Numbered from the stretch's first letter, positions 32,577 to 41,947 are shown. The stretch: DNA of 64,000 bases from Kistimonas sp964291485 (GCA_964291485.2 OZ220224.1:186001-250000); one strand, 5' to 3'. Notes: generated by a model from the letters alone, not told the origin. Made by a program: numbers and translations.

Positions 32577-33338
32577 ATGCTTATCATACCTGCGATAGAC
32601 CTCAAGGATGGCGCCTGTGTTCGCCTGCGTCAGGGACTGATGGACGATTCCACCGTATTCTCCGACGACCCCGTCGCCATGGCCCAGCGTTGGGTTGAAG
32701 CGGGTTGCCGGCGGCTGCATTTGGTGGACCTCAATGGTGCCTTTGCCGGTGAGCCAGTCAACGGTGAGGTGGTGCGTGCGATTGCAGCCCGTTATCCGGA
32801 GCTACCGATCCAGATTGGTGGCGGGATTCGAACGCTGGAAACGATTGATGCCTACCTGAAAGCCGGGGTCAGCTACGTAATTATTGGCACAAAAGCAGTC
32901 CGTGAACCGGCGTTTGTCGCTGAAGCCTGCAAAGCGTTTCCCGGTCATATCATTGTGGGGCTGGATGCCAAAGACGGCTGGGTGGCAACCGATGGCTGGG
33001 CAGAAGTCTCGGATATCAATGTTATTGATCTGGCCCGTCAGTTTGAAGGTGACGGTGTCTCCAGCATTGTTTATACCGACATCGCCCGTGACGGCATGAT
33101 GCAGGGTGTCAATGTGGAAGCGACGCTGCGTCTGGCGCAAAGTGTGAACATTCCTATTGTGGCCTCCGGCGGTATCACCAATATGGATGACATCCGCGCC
33201 CTGAAAGCGGTTTCCGATCAGGGCATTCTGGGTGCGATTACCGGTCGTGCGATTTATGAAGGTACGCTGGATGTTGCGGAGGCGCAGGCATTCTGTGACC
33301 AGCCTGATCAGGCCTGTGTTCAGGCGGCAGGAGAGTAA
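32577..33338 (+). CDS. hisA: Phosphoribosylformimino-5-aminoimidazole carboxamide ribotide isomerase HisA
   Basis: A 253-residue TIM-barrel isomerase. The family start MLIIPAIDLKDGACVRLRQG carries the catalytic aspartate, and IGGGIRT and YTDIARDGMMQG are the phosphate-binding and second catalytic segments. It produces the substrate of the HisF-HisH complex. It lies 76 bases after hisH, with GGGAG about 14 bases before the ATG, a rather distant ribosome site. Confidence 0.97.
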   Translation: MLIIPAIDLKDGACVRLRQGLMDDSTVFSDDPVAMAQRWVEAGCRRLHLVDLNGAFAGEPVNGEVVRAIAARYPELPIQIGGGIRTLETIDAYLKAGVSYVIIGTKAVREPAFVAEACKAFPGHIIVGLDAKDGWVATDGWAEVSDINVIDLARQFEGDGVSSIVYTDIARDGMMQGVNVEATLRLAQSVNIPIVASGGITNMDDIRALKAVSDQGILGAITGRAIYEGTLDVAEAQAFCDQPDQACVQAAGE

Positions 33339-33341
33339 ATC

Positions 33342-34115
33342 ATGGGTTTGGCCAAACGCATTATTCCCTGTCTGGATGTGGATAACGGCCGCGTCGTCAA
33401 AGGTGTCCAGTTTGTGGATATCCGTGATGCTGGCGACCCGGTGGAAGTCGCCCGCCGTTACAATGAACAGGGCGCTGACGAGATTACGTTCCTGGATATC
33501 ACCGCCAGCCATGAAGACCGGGATACCACGGTGCATACCGTGGAGCGGATGGCCAGCGAGGTCTTTATTCCGCTGACGGTTGGTGGCGGTATCCGTGAAC
33601 TGGAGGATATTCGCACCATGTTGAATGCGGGGGCGGATAAGGTCAGCATTAACACGGCTGCCGTATTTAACCCGGATTTTGTTCGTGCGGCATCCGACAA
33701 ATTTGGCGCCCAGTGTATTGTGGTTGCCATTGATGCCAAGAAGGTCAGTCAATCCGGAGAACCTGATCGCTGGGAGATTTTTACCCATGGCGGCCGCAAG
33801 CCCACCGGGCTGGATGCGGTTGAATGGGCACGAAAGATGGAAGCGTTTGGTGCCGGTGAAATTCTGTTGACCAGTATGGATCAAGATGGCGTCAAGAATG
33901 GGTATGACCTTGGTGTCACTCGGGCAATCAGCGATGCGCTCAGTATTCCCGTGATTGCCTCAGGCGGCGCCGGAACACTGGATCATCTGGTTGACGGGAT
34001 TAAACAGGGAAGAGCTGATGCGGTACTGGCTGCCAGTATTTTCCATTTTGGGCAGCATACAATTCCGGAAGCCAAGCAGTATATGGCAGAGCAAGGCATT
34101 GAGATGCGGCTTTAA
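33342..34115 (+). CDS. hisF: Imidazole glycerol phosphate synthase cyclase subunit HisF
   Basis: A 257-residue TIM-barrel cyclase. It shows the HisF start MGLAKRIIPCLDVDNGRVVKG with catalytic D12, LTVGGGIRELEDI, and LTSMDQDGVKNGYDL with the second catalytic aspartate. With HisH it forms imidazole glycerol phosphate and AICAR. It starts 3 bases after the hisA stop with a GGAG ribosome site, and is the last gene of the his block. The order hisB-hisH-hisA-hisF is that of Pseudomonas-like genomes. Confidence 0.97.
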   Translation: MGLAKRIIPCLDVDNGRVVKGVQFVDIRDAGDPVEVARRYNEQGADEITFLDITASHEDRDTTVHTVERMASEVFIPLTVGGGIRELEDIRTMLNAGADKVSINTAAVFNPDFVRAASDKFGAQCIVVAIDAKKVSQSGEPDRWEIFTHGGRKPTGLDAVEWARKMEAFGAGEILLTSMDQDGVKNGYDLGVTRAISDALSIPVIASGGAGTLDHLVDGIKQGRADAVLAASIFHFGQHTIPEAKQYMAEQGIEMRL

Positions 34116-34141
34116 CTGAATATCTACGATGTTCAGTTTTA
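34114..34141 (+). terminator. Terminator after hisF
   Basis: AACTGAA (34114-34120) pairs with TTCAGTT (34132-34138), followed by TTTAT, directly at the hisF stop. A second, longer hairpin follows. Confidence 0.55.
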
Positions 34142-34146
34142 TAGGA

Positions 34147-34175
34147 GATGCAGCAATTCTATGTATTGCTGCATC
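34147..34175. terminator. Second hairpin between hisF and the convergent secreted-protein operon
   Basis: GATGCAGCAAT (34147-34157) and ATTGCTGCATC (34165-34175) form a perfect 11-base-pair stem with a 7-base loop. There is no strong T-run on either side. It may separate the convergent transcripts. Confidence 0.5.
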
Positions 34176-34226
34176 CATTGGCTGGATGAAATAAAAGGTT
34201 GCTATCTTTCATAAATCTTTCCAGAG

Positions 34227-35279
34227 TCATCGAGGTATCATGTAGATACTGCCTGTAGTCTGGAAGCTGCCTTGAACTTGAAGGCCTAAAACGGGTTGGC
34301 TAGGTTCAAAGCTTGGCGGACCAAGGGTTAGCACAACATATTCGTCTTGGTTTCCACCACCTTGTTGCCAGTTAAAACCTTGCCCCCCATCGGATAGGTT
34401 CTCGGAAATACCAACGCTTCCGGCTGAGCTGTTTTTGTAGCATCCACCTTTATTACCGGCACAGGTCAATATGTTGCCCTCATCATCGGTAACCCACAGG
34501 AATGCATCTGTTCCCAAGCCTCCCCAGTCCTGTGATTTCATTTCGATCCGTATCTGTTCCGGAGAGTCAACTTGTAGTTTTATATAAGGTGAGCTGTTGT
34601 CAGGGGCATTATCACAGGCTCTGCCTCCGCCGGCGCTGTCGGCATAACATGTACCGGAACCAACACCATTCTCCCAGGAGCTACTCCATTCCTGCCAGCC
34701 ATTATTCGTGGATACGTTTCCAAAATAACCACTGCCACTGGGGTGATAGCGAGAATCTTCTAATAATTCACCGCCATTGACACGTATCTGAAAGGATAAG
34801 CCTCCGCCAAAGATATGGTACCCTTTGCCACTCTGGTTATGATTGGCAGCATACAGGCGATAGATACGAGGTTCGTGTTGCTCAAAACTGCTGGCGTCTA
34901 CAGGTGTGATGAGCAGATTTTCAAATCCCAAATCATTAATGTTGACTGTGGTATCCATACCAAAGCGAATAGCGTTGGTGGCAGTATGGCCACTGCCATC
35001 AAAATTGGGAATCTGCGTAACTATATCCGTAGTTAATCCGCTCACCTGAAAATCTGCCGTGATGTTCTCCATCACCAGAGGATAAATAGCGGATTCAGGA
35101 TTCTCAGTATTGGTATACCGTATTTCATCAATACTGGCTGTAATATCAAGATCAACTGTGATGCCAGACTGACCGCTAATTTCTGTCATATCTTCATCGG
35201 CGATGGCGATCAGTTGCGCCATAGACAGTGCTGGCGCGAACAGGAGTATGAAGAATTGAACACGCAATAACCTATTCAT
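34227..35279 (-). CDS. Secreted protein, third gene of a tandem trio (FilA/DUF6160-like start)
   Basis: A 350-residue exported protein. The signal peptide ends at SMA-QLIAI, and just after it comes DEDMTEISGQSGITVDLD, a motif shared in variant form by the next two proteins and reminiscent of DUF6160/FilA-type proteins. The rest is beta-rich and Gly/Asn/Ser-rich, with a cysteine-containing region (residues 210-285: GTCYADSAGGGRACDN and CAGNKGGCYKN) likely to form disulfides. It is probably a surface or pilus-associated protein; that is inferred from the family motif. Its start touches the stop of the second gene (shared base 35279), so it is translated in tandem. Confidence 0.7.
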   Translation of the reverse strand: MNRLLRVQFFILLFAPALSMAQLIAIADEDMTEISGQSGITVDLDITASIDEIRYTNTENPESAIYPLVMENITADFQVSGLTTDIVTQIPNFDGSGHTATNAIRFGMDTTVNINDLGFENLLITPVDASSFEQHEPRIYRLYAANHNQSGKGYHIFGGGLSFQIRVNGGELLEDSRYHPSGSGYFGNVSTNNGWQEWSSSWENGVGSGTCYADSAGGGRACDNAPDNSSPYIKLQVDSPEQIRIEMKSQDWGGLGTDAFLWVTDDEGNILTCAGNKGGCYKNSSAGSVGISENLSDGGQGFNWQQGGGNQDEYVVLTLGPPSFEPSQPVLGLQVQGSFQTTGSIYMIPR

Positions 35280-36343
35280 TATCGTGCCAGGTCTCTCGGT
35301 GTAAATTTCATGTACTGTATTTCCATACCTTCGATTTCGATGACATTTTCTGTCGGATCAATCGGTGTGAAGGCATACTGTGCAACACCGTTTACATCAC
35401 CGGTGTAGAGTGATGGGTGGGGATCATTTCCAAATGTGATGGATTTGGCGGTAATGCTGCCTATTTTGGCCGAATAGCTGGCACTGGTTTCACCGGCATA
35501 GCGTGCCTGGGCGGCTTCTTTGGTTAGGGGGGACAGCTCAATAGTTACGCCCATATAATCAGCACCCGGTTGACTGAAGCCGGGACGGTTGCCATCCAAT
35601 TGATAATCCCCTTTAAAGCCACTGGTGTAGACATAGAGAGGCTGGTCTTTCTCTCCCAGCTTCATGTTTTTAATTTCCACACCATTTATGGATGTTGTCC
35701 CATTGCTACTGTCGGCATCACCATCAATCACCAGAGAGTCTGCGACCAGGTTAATCGTGCTAGCCATTGCGGGTCCTTTGCCTGGCACGGACCAGAGTTC
35801 GGCGTAGCTGTCGATCAGCTTCATGGCATTAACGGAGATGCGATAATCGTTAATATTGCTGGTGGTGATTGTATCGCTGAAGCTGTCATACGCGTTGTAG
35901 CTAAGGCGATAGCTGGCATCAATGGCATCAGCGCTGTTGGGCATTCTGAAAACGAGATAGTCACCCCGGCTATCTTCCTCTACGTCGCCTAACACCAGTG
36001 GATCATCAACGGTACCGATATTGAAGCCCTGGTTGGTACCGGCTTTTTTCCATTTCAATTCAGACAGCGTCAGGAAATTGCTCTGGTCTCCAGCTTTATT
36101 GCTACCCAGGTTGACTGTGACCCGTCCGGCGTTGGGATCATTTTTGCTACCACTATCCAGACTGATATCGCGTAAGACAAACCCAAAACCTGCCCCTGCA
36201 CCAGAGACATCACTGAGCTCTGATTCTTCCAGTGCTGCCAGATCTGCCTGCACGCCTAGCGAAAACAACCCTGCACAAAGCGCTAGTGAAAACGAATAGT
36301 ATTTGCTTTCAGGCATGGTGTATCCCTTGCTGCATATCATCAT
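35279..36343 (-). CDS. Secreted protein, second gene of the tandem trio
   Basis: A 354-residue exported protein with the signal peptide ending near GVQA-DLAAL, followed by LEESELSDVSGAGAGFGF, the variant of the shared N-terminal motif. The mature part is beta-rich, without cysteines or recognisable catalytic residues. It could start at 36343 (MMICSKG...) or at the internal ATG near 36316 (MPESKYYSF), which gives a more normal signal peptide. A cell-surface or periplasmic structural role is likely, as for its neighbours. Confidence 0.7.
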   Translation of the reverse strand: MMICSKGYTMPESKYYSFSLALCAGLFSLGVQADLAALEESELSDVSGAGAGFGFVLRDISLDSGSKNDPNAGRVTVNLGSNKAGDQSNFLTLSELKWKKAGTNQGFNIGTVDDPLVLGDVEEDSRGDYLVFRMPNSADAIDASYRLSYNAYDSFSDTITTSNINDYRISVNAMKLIDSYAELWSVPGKGPAMASTINLVADSLVIDGDADSSNGTTSINGVEIKNMKLGEKDQPLYVYTSGFKGDYQLDGNRPGFSQPGADYMGVTIELSPLTKEAAQARYAGETSASYSAKIGSITAKSITFGNDPHPSLYTGDVNGVAQYAFTPIDPTENVIEIEGMEIQYMKFTPRDLAR

Positions 36344-36360
36344 GCAGTCTGTTGTTATTA

Positions 36361-37401
36361 TTATTTTGTCCAGGTCAGGCCGTCAGCTGTAATGATATTT
36401 TTTAAGGCCTCGTAGATAGGATGGCCTTCATAGTAATTATCTGGATGCTTATAGTCGTCAGTCGCAGCACTAAGGCCAGAGTCCATGTTCATCCAGAATC
36501 CTGATTTAGCTTCAGGCGCCGTGACACCAGGGGCGATTTCAGGGTAGAGAACATCGCTGGCTGAGAATGAAATAAAGAAGTCGGTAACATTATTTAAAAT
36601 ATTGGTTTCAACTGGGCGTAGTTGGGCTTCTGGAGAAAGGTCGTTAAGCTCCCTGCCAAGAGGATCTTTTACGCCGTCTTTGATATAACCGGGTGTACGA
36701 ACACCACCCAGATCCAGTTCACGTTCAAACTTGGCCAGATCACCCAAGTTCATGCCTTTGGCATTTATGGCAACCGTTGGTCGGATATTGCCGCTCATGC
36801 CATGAATCGTGTTACCCATAACACCTGTGGCTGTTTTATAGCCAATACGAAAACTTGGCAGACCGTTTTCGTCATAGCCTATTTCAAAATAAGGGTCTTT
36901 CATGACGGCGGGAATCAGAATTTCATTACCATCCGCATCGACTCCTTTATAGCCAAGGGTCAGGTTTTCCAGCAGGATATCGGCAAAAGCAGCCTTGGTA
37001 AAACCGGCTGGAAGGTCTTCGAAATCGATGTTTTTACCCAGACCGTTGACAAGTTCAGACCAGTAAAAGGTTCCATCCTTACCACCACAATCATCGGAAC
37101 AGCTCCAATCCCCATCAGGGTCATCGCTTTGATTGGGTCTGTAGTAGTTACCCAGCATCAATTTTTTGATGAGTGCATTCATTTCGAGTGTGCCGCCCAT
37201 CGTGACACGTGTGAAATCTCGCGTGGAACCATCAGTTTGAGCAATATTGTTGAACTGGTTCATTTCAATCATGGCCTGCCCGGTAGACAGGGCCAGCTCA
37301 TCATCATTAAGCGGCGTTAACTGAGCGACAGCGGCTTGGGCAAGACAACCGCATAAACCTGCCAGCAGTCTGGCGAGCGGCGTTCCGAAAAGACGGCGCA
37401 T
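36361..37401 (-). CDS. Secreted protein, first gene of the tandem trio
   Basis: A 346-residue exported protein with signal peptide ending near AAVA-QLTPL, followed by LNDDELALSTGQAMIEMNQF, again the D/E-rich motif ending in (S/T)GQ. The mature protein is acidic and beta-rich, with a cysteine pair (DWSCSDDCGGKDG) near residue 105. It is followed by its two paralogue-like neighbours after 17 and 0 bases, so the three are one operon. Function unknown; surface fibre or pilus-associated roles are possible. Confidence 0.7.
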   Translation of the reverse strand: MRRLFGTPLARLLAGLCGCLAQAAVAQLTPLNDDELALSTGQAMIEMNQFNNIAQTDGSTRDFTRVTMGGTLEMNALIKKLMLGNYYRPNQSDDPDGDWSCSDDCGGKDGTFYWSELVNGLGKNIDFEDLPAGFTKAAFADILLENLTLGYKGVDADGNEILIPAVMKDPYFEIGYDENGLPSFRIGYKTATGVMGNTIHGMSGNIRPTVAINAKGMNLGDLAKFERELDLGGVRTPGYIKDGVKDPLGRELNDLSPEAQLRPVETNILNNVTDFFISFSASDVLYPEIAPGVTAPEAKSGFWMNMDSGLSAATDDYKHPDNYYEGHPIYEALKNIITADGLTWTK

Positions 37402-37540
37402 GGAAAATCCTGATTATTATTTTTATTGTTGTACTAACGTTCCGATTATGCCGCCTTCTCAGGCCTTGTAAAGAGGGTGTCCGAAATTAACCAGTACTAT
37501 TGTTCCATTTTTGGAGTTGGGAGGGAGTCGATCAGAATGA

Positions 37541-38887
37541 TCAGGCTTCCTCTACTTCCTGTTGCCCCAGCAGACCGGCGCACTGCTGGTTGATCAGGCT
37601 TTCAACCGCTTCATCCACACCGGTGACCTGCCAGATGCCGCTATCGTGATTTGTCTCTTCTGTCGTCACACCGGGTGTCTCAATCATCGTTTGATCCACA
37701 AGCAGTTGCTCATCATCGTCGAGGCTTGCCAGTAGCAGTGCCTTGCTGGCAGCGGAATCTGCCAGCGCGGGGTGTGTGTCGCCAGGTATCAGGGGAGCGG
37801 CGATGGTGATGCCCGTGCCGCTTTCAAGACGTGCGACGGCATGCTCGGGCTGGTGGGCCAGCAGAGCACGAATCAGCAGGGCACAACAGACGGCGTTAAA
37901 CGCATAATCGTTATTCTCGGCTTCATGGAAGCTGATGAAGGCATTGCCTTCGGCGGAGTAAGTGAGTTGGCCGCCGTAGAGCTGTGCCGCCTTGGAAACC
38001 AGTGGGATCTGCTGTCGGATGAGCCGATGCAGTTCCATAGCGGGCAGACACTGGCGAAGCTTGCCGAAGTTCCGGAACCGGACGACCAGCAGTGCCGTTT
38101 CTCCCAATGCTTCCGGTGGCAGTGGCTCCAGCGCCGGTACCGGGCTGCTGACCGGTTCCAGCGGTTTTTCTGTCTGTGGAGACGGTGCTGCGCCACGGGT
38201 AATCAGCAACTCTAGCTGTTTGACCAAGCGTCGCGGTTCGTCTTTTACGCTGTCGTCACAGGCCTGTTCGCCATCGCATAACCCCTCCAGCTGGTGGATG
38301 GCTCGTTGCATGAGGCGGGTTCGGTTGCGGCTGTAGTTCACAATCAGCACGGCGCCACTCAGGAGTAGCAGGGCGGTCAGCGCCAGAATGATGATAGTGG
38401 CATCTGTTGCCGGCTGGGTCAGTCGCTCTTCATCAAGCTGAATCCGCACATAACCGGCAATGACTTCCTGATAGTTGATGGGCTGGGAAAAGGTGATATA
38501 GCGGTCATTCAGATCGACATCATCCTTCTCTGCAATCGCGAGACGGTTGTTGTCGATGCTGTAGATGGCTGCCCGTGCCACATAGGGTTTCTTGACCAGG
38601 TCGTTGAGCAGCACGGTCAGGCTGAGCCGGTCACCGGTGACCAGCATGTCAGTGGCAAAACGGGCGGTTTGTTGTGCCAGTGCGGTGCCGAGCAGGTCCG
38701 CATGATGATGGCTGGCGCTGTTGATTTCCCGGGTGGCTACGGTGGTGAACAGGGTCAGGCTGGTCAGCACCAGTACCATGAACAGAGTAATCAGTTGTTG
38801 GCTCAGGGATAGTCCGGACAGACTGACAACCTGACGGATACGGTGCCTGAGGCGGGAAAACAATGAAGAATCGGTGGTTTGACTCAC
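37541..38887 (-). CDS. SMP/YtjB-like membrane protein with a cyclase-like C-terminal domain
   Basis: A 448-residue inner-membrane protein. Helices at about residues 30-50 and 165-185 enclose a periplasmic domain, as in the AhpA/YtjB (SMP_2) family, which in gammaproteobacteria is encoded divergently beside serB, as here. The C-terminal half (ALLVVRFRNFGKLRQCLP and GGQLTYSAEGNAFISFHE) resembles a class III nucleotide cyclase fold but lacks a clear set of metal-binding aspartates, so it is probably a degenerate sensor or binding domain. A Pro-rich linker of about 30 residues separates the two parts. Confidence 0.7.
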   Translation of the reverse strand: MSQTTDSSLFSRLRHRIRQVVSLSGLSLSQQLITLFMVLVLTSLTLFTTVATREINSASHHHADLLGTALAQQTARFATDMLVTGDRLSLTVLLNDLVKKPYVARAAIYSIDNNRLAIAEKDDVDLNDRYITFSQPINYQEVIAGYVRIQLDEERLTQPATDATIIILALTALLLLSGAVLIVNYSRNRTRLMQRAIHQLEGLCDGEQACDDSVKDEPRRLVKQLELLITRGAAPSPQTEKPLEPVSSPVPALEPLPPEALGETALLVVRFRNFGKLRQCLPAMELHRLIRQQIPLVSKAAQLYGGQLTYSAEGNAFISFHEAENNDYAFNAVCCALLIRALLAHQPEHAVARLESGTGITIAAPLIPGDTHPALADSAASKALLLASLDDDEQLLVDQTMIETPGVTTEETNHDSGIWQVTGVDEAVESLINQQCAGLLGQQEVEEA

Positions 38888-39094
38888 GGAGGTCTGCGCT
38901 TGTTACGGTTTATCTGTTAATACTGTCTGTGTCTGCTGGCGTTGTGCAAACACTATTTCCGTTTAGAGGAAGTTTATTTCCACTCATACTATCGATTTTG
39001 CCTGATGCCCGGCGGATTTGCATGCGCAAGCAACCGCAGGGACTGGTAGAATGCCGCCATAACAATTTCCGATAGTACCTCTGAGGGGCAGGGT

Positions 39095-40318
39095 GTGAGC
39101 AGAATTATCCTCTTCAATGTCACCGGACAGGACAAACCGGGGCTGACCTCCGGTATCACGTCGATCATGGCCGAACATGGTCTGGAAATCCTCGACATTG
39201 GCCAGTCTGTCATTCATGACACGCTCACCTGGGGCATTCTGGTGCGCCTGCCGGATGAAGAAGCCAGCGATCCTGTGCTTAAGGAATTGTTGTTCCATTT
39301 CCACAAGATGGAGCTGCAGGTGCGTTATCAGCCAGTCACTGAAACGCAATATGAGGATTGGGTGCAGGCGCAGGGCAAGGATCGTTACATCGTTACTCTA
39401 CTGTCGCGTTGTGTGACAGCAGAGCAGGTGGCGCGGGTCTCAGGCATAACCGCAACGCATGGCCTCAACATCGACCGCATTACCCGCCTGTCAGGCCGTG
39501 TACCGTTGGATCAAAACAGTGCGGATGCCCGCGCCTGTGTCGAGTTTTCTGTACGTGGCACACCTGAAGACCTGCAGCAGGTACGGGCGGATTTCCTGCA
39601 GCTGTCGTCTGAGATGGATGTAGATATCGGTTTCCAGGAAGACACCATCTACCGCCGTACTCGCAGACTGGTCGTGTTCGATATGGACTCCACGCTCATC
39701 GAGGCAGAAGTGATTGATGAACTCGCAGTCGAGGCTGGCGTCGGCGATGAAGTGGCCGCCATCACAGAGGCTGCCATGCGTGGCGAGCTGGATTTTGCCG
39801 GCAGTTTCCGCAAGCGCCTTGCACTGCTGAAAGGGCTGGATGAAGCGGTTCTGGAAAAAGTCGCGGCACGGCTCAAGCTGACGGAAGGCGCGGAGCGTCT
39901 GATTGGTTCCCTGAAACAACTGGGTTACAAGACAGCTATCGTTTCTGGCGGTTTTACCTATTTTGCTGAATATCTGCAGCAGCGTCTGGGTATCGATTAT
40001 ATCCATGCCAATACTCTGGAGATTGTTGATGGAAAGGTGACGGGTGAAGCGAAGGGACGGATCGTGGATGCCAGCCGCAAGGCTGAACTGCTGCGTGAGT
40101 TGGCTGAAAAAGAACAGTGTCGTCTGGAGCAGGTCATTGCCGTCGGTGATGGGGCCAATGACCTGGAGATGCTGGCCGTTGCCGGCTTAGGTGTAGCATT
40201 CCGTGCCAAGCCGTTGGTGAAGCAGTCGGCCCGGCAATCAATATCTACGCTGGGACTGGACGGCATTCTCTATCTGCTTGGCTGGCGTGATACGGACCTG
40301 GATGCATTGCATCACTGA
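39095..40318 (+). CDS. serB: Phosphoserine phosphatase SerB with two ACT domains
   Basis: A 407-residue enzyme that performs the last step of serine synthesis. Residues 1-180 form two ACT-like regulatory domains (NVTGQDKPGLTSGI and LSRCVTAEQVARVSGI), which may bind serine. The HAD catalytic domain starts near residue 190 with DMDST (D196, D198), followed by IVSGGF and the motif III/IV region VIAVGDGANDLEML. The GTG at 39095 is preceded by a GAGGGGCAGGG ribosome region. The divergent SMP-like gene and downstream fimX match Pseudomonas order. Confidence 0.95.
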   Translation: MSRIILFNVTGQDKPGLTSGITSIMAEHGLEILDIGQSVIHDTLTWGILVRLPDEEASDPVLKELLFHFHKMELQVRYQPVTETQYEDWVQAQGKDRYIVTLLSRCVTAEQVARVSGITATHGLNIDRITRLSGRVPLDQNSADARACVEFSVRGTPEDLQQVRADFLQLSSEMDVDIGFQEDTIYRRTRRLVVFDMDSTLIEAEVIDELAVEAGVGDEVAAITEAAMRGELDFAGSFRKRLALLKGLDEAVLEKVAARLKLTEGAERLIGSLKQLGYKTAIVSGGFTYFAEYLQQRLGIDYIHANTLEIVDGKVTGEAKGRIVDASRKAELLRELAEKEQCRLEQVIAVGDGANDLEMLAVAGLGVAFRAKPLVKQSARQSISTLGLDGILYLLGWRDTDLDALHH

Positions 40319-40367
40319 AGCCTGCCTGTGGAGCCGGATATGTAAGCCCGGCTCCACGAAGGAAGGG

Positions 40368-40841
40368 TTAGTTTTCTTTTTCTACCAAATGGACCGTTTC
40401 AATAATTCCACCATCAAATCGAATAAATTGATCTGGTGTGCCAAATCGGAAAATACCGGATGAATACATGACGTTGTTATTGAAATTAAAAATCAACGTC
40501 GTGTAATCAGGGTGGGAGGGTTCCAGCCAGCTGACGACATAAAACCGGTCACCGATCTTCCGTGACCGGTAGGGTAAATCTTTGTTCCCGTTACCCTTTC
40601 TCGGCCCGGCAATCCATTTATATCGCAGCATGCCGTCGTAGAGTTCAAGCTGTATCCCGCTGCCGTTCTGGTAGTAATACTCGACAGAGGTTCCATCCAG
40701 CAGGTGCATGGGCTTGATGGCCTCGGCTTCTTGCCGGGCTTTTTCCAGTGAAGTAGACATACCATTCTCTTTTGCAGCTGAGTGGTTCAGTGGCAAACAA
40801 CCCAGCATGAATAGTGCGAACAATGTCTTGCAGGTTTTCAT
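40368..40841 (-). CDS. MoaF-like exported protein
   Basis: A 157-residue protein with a signal peptide at residues 1-23. A cysteine at residue 15 could be a weak lipobox (MLGC). The body, with LELYDGMLRYKWIAGPRKG, YRSRKIGDRFYVVSWLEP and TLIFNFNNNVMYSSGIF, resembles MoaF-type lipocalin-like barrels. Known MoaF-like proteins are small binding or lyase-like proteins; the ligand is unknown. The ATG at 40841 follows GAGA; a GTG four codons earlier is less likely. The stop is convergent with serB. Confidence 0.65.
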   Translation of the reverse strand: MKTCKTLFALFMLGCLPLNHSAAKENGMSTSLEKARQEAEAIKPMHLLDGTSVEYYYQNGSGIQLELYDGMLRYKWIAGPRKGNGNKDLPYRSRKIGDRFYVVSWLEPSHPDYTTLIFNFNNNVMYSSGIFRFGTPDQFIRFDGGIIETVHLVEKEN

Positions 40842-40871
40842 GCTGTTTCTCACAGAAGGTAATAATGGCGT

Positions 40872-41489
40872 TCAGGCGAGTTGCTCTAAGGCCATGAGCA
40901 GGGCAATCAGAAGAAAGGCGCTACCGCAGCACTGATTAAAGATCTTGCCTCGAGTGCTGAGCCAGGGACGCAACCAGTGAGCAATTCTCGCCAATGTATA
41001 TTCGACGATGAATTCACAGGCTGCAAATGTCAGGATCATGACCGGCAGCTGTGACAGCAGTGAGCGAGTTGGATCAATAAACTGCGGAATAAAAGCAGCA
41101 AACACCAGGATTACTTTCGGGTTTGCCAGTGCCGTCAATGACCCCTGTCGAAAGAGTCTACGTCGGCTGATCCGATCACTGGTTTGGTTTTCTTGCCATT
41201 CCGGCGCGGGAGTTTTCCACAGCTTGAGGCCCAGCCAGGTCAGATAGAGAGCACCTGCTGTCTTCATAATCATCAGCAGGCTTCCATGGGTTTGCATAAT
41301 CGCACCGACGCCAAGAACAGAGACTGCCATTAAAAGAATAAAACCGGAAACACCACCAAGCACCGTAAACAGTGCCTTACGATGGCCATATATCAAACCG
41401 TGGGACAAGGCCAGCAAGCCATTGGGGCTGGGCGCGAGGGCCAGGCCGATCATCGCTAAGGCAAACAAAAACCAGGTTTCTAACGCCAC
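40872..41489 (-). CDS. LysE/RhtB family amino acid exporter
   Basis: A 205-residue inner-membrane protein with six hydrophobic segments and the family start LALAPSPNGLLALSHGLIYGHRKALFTVLGG, corresponding to the PGP-type motif of LysE/RhtB exporters (here PSPNG). It likely exports an amino acid or similar metabolite. It lies 30 bases upstream of the MoaF-like gene and may be co-transcribed with it. The AraC remnant on the other side is divergent from it and could be the decayed regulator. Confidence 0.88.
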   Translation of the reverse strand: MALETWFLFALAMIGLALAPSPNGLLALSHGLIYGHRKALFTVLGGVSGFILLMAVSVLGVGAIMQTHGSLLMIMKTAGALYLTWLGLKLWKTPAPEWQENQTSDRISRRRLFRQGSLTALANPKVILVFAAFIPQFIDPTRSLLSQLPVMILTFAACEFIVEYTLARIAHWLRPWLSTRGKIFNQCCGSAFLLIALLMALEQLA

Positions 41490-41603
41490 GAAATAATCTC
41501 ACACCATTGAATGAAAGAAGCGCGAGTATACTGAGTCCCGATAATGACTAGACGGTCTGTTCTGGCCGTATACCGGTAATTTCAGGACAAATCAGGATGC
41601 TGG

Positions 41604-41947
41604 ATGACAACGCTAAAACCACCACTTGAAGCGGGTTTTCTGCTCTTGCCGCTGCCGGGATTTTCGTTACTGGCACTGGGCGGCTTTGTGGACAAGTTGC
41701 GCTTTTCTGCGGATGAAGAAGACCATAGTCAGCAACGTTATTGTCTTTGGCGACTGTTAAATAGCACCCTGTTGGCCTGCTTGGATTGGAGGTCGGTATC
41801 CATGACAGCAGCTACCTGAGTAAACAGTTCAAACGGTATTTTGGTATAACGCCACAACAGCTGAGGTCACAGGCCAGATACCAACAGGATCATGGGCGTG
41901 AAGTGATAGAAGAGGTTCTCCCGACACCAGAAATGTCAGGAGAATAA
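41604..41947 (+). pseudogene. Remnant of an AraC/GlxA-type regulator
   Basis: The first part (from 41604) encodes EAGFLLLPLPGFSLLALGGFVDKLR, the typical start of the amidase-like sensor domain of GlxA-type AraC regulators. After about 60 codons similarity jumps to a different frame, where GLEVGIHDSSYLSKQFKRYFG followed by TPQQLRSQARYQ, the end of the AraC DNA-binding domain, is read until a TAA at 41945-41947. About 200 residues of a normal protein are missing and the frames do not join. This is a deleted, frameshifted pseudogene, presumably of a regulator for the divergent LysE exporter. Confidence 0.75.

Noticed and set aside
35279..36343. The stretch ESELSDVSGAGAG looks like a double-glycine bacteriocin leader.
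   Set aside because: It lies after a normal Sec signal peptide in a 354-residue protein with two similar neighbours, and there is no peptidase-containing transporter nearby.
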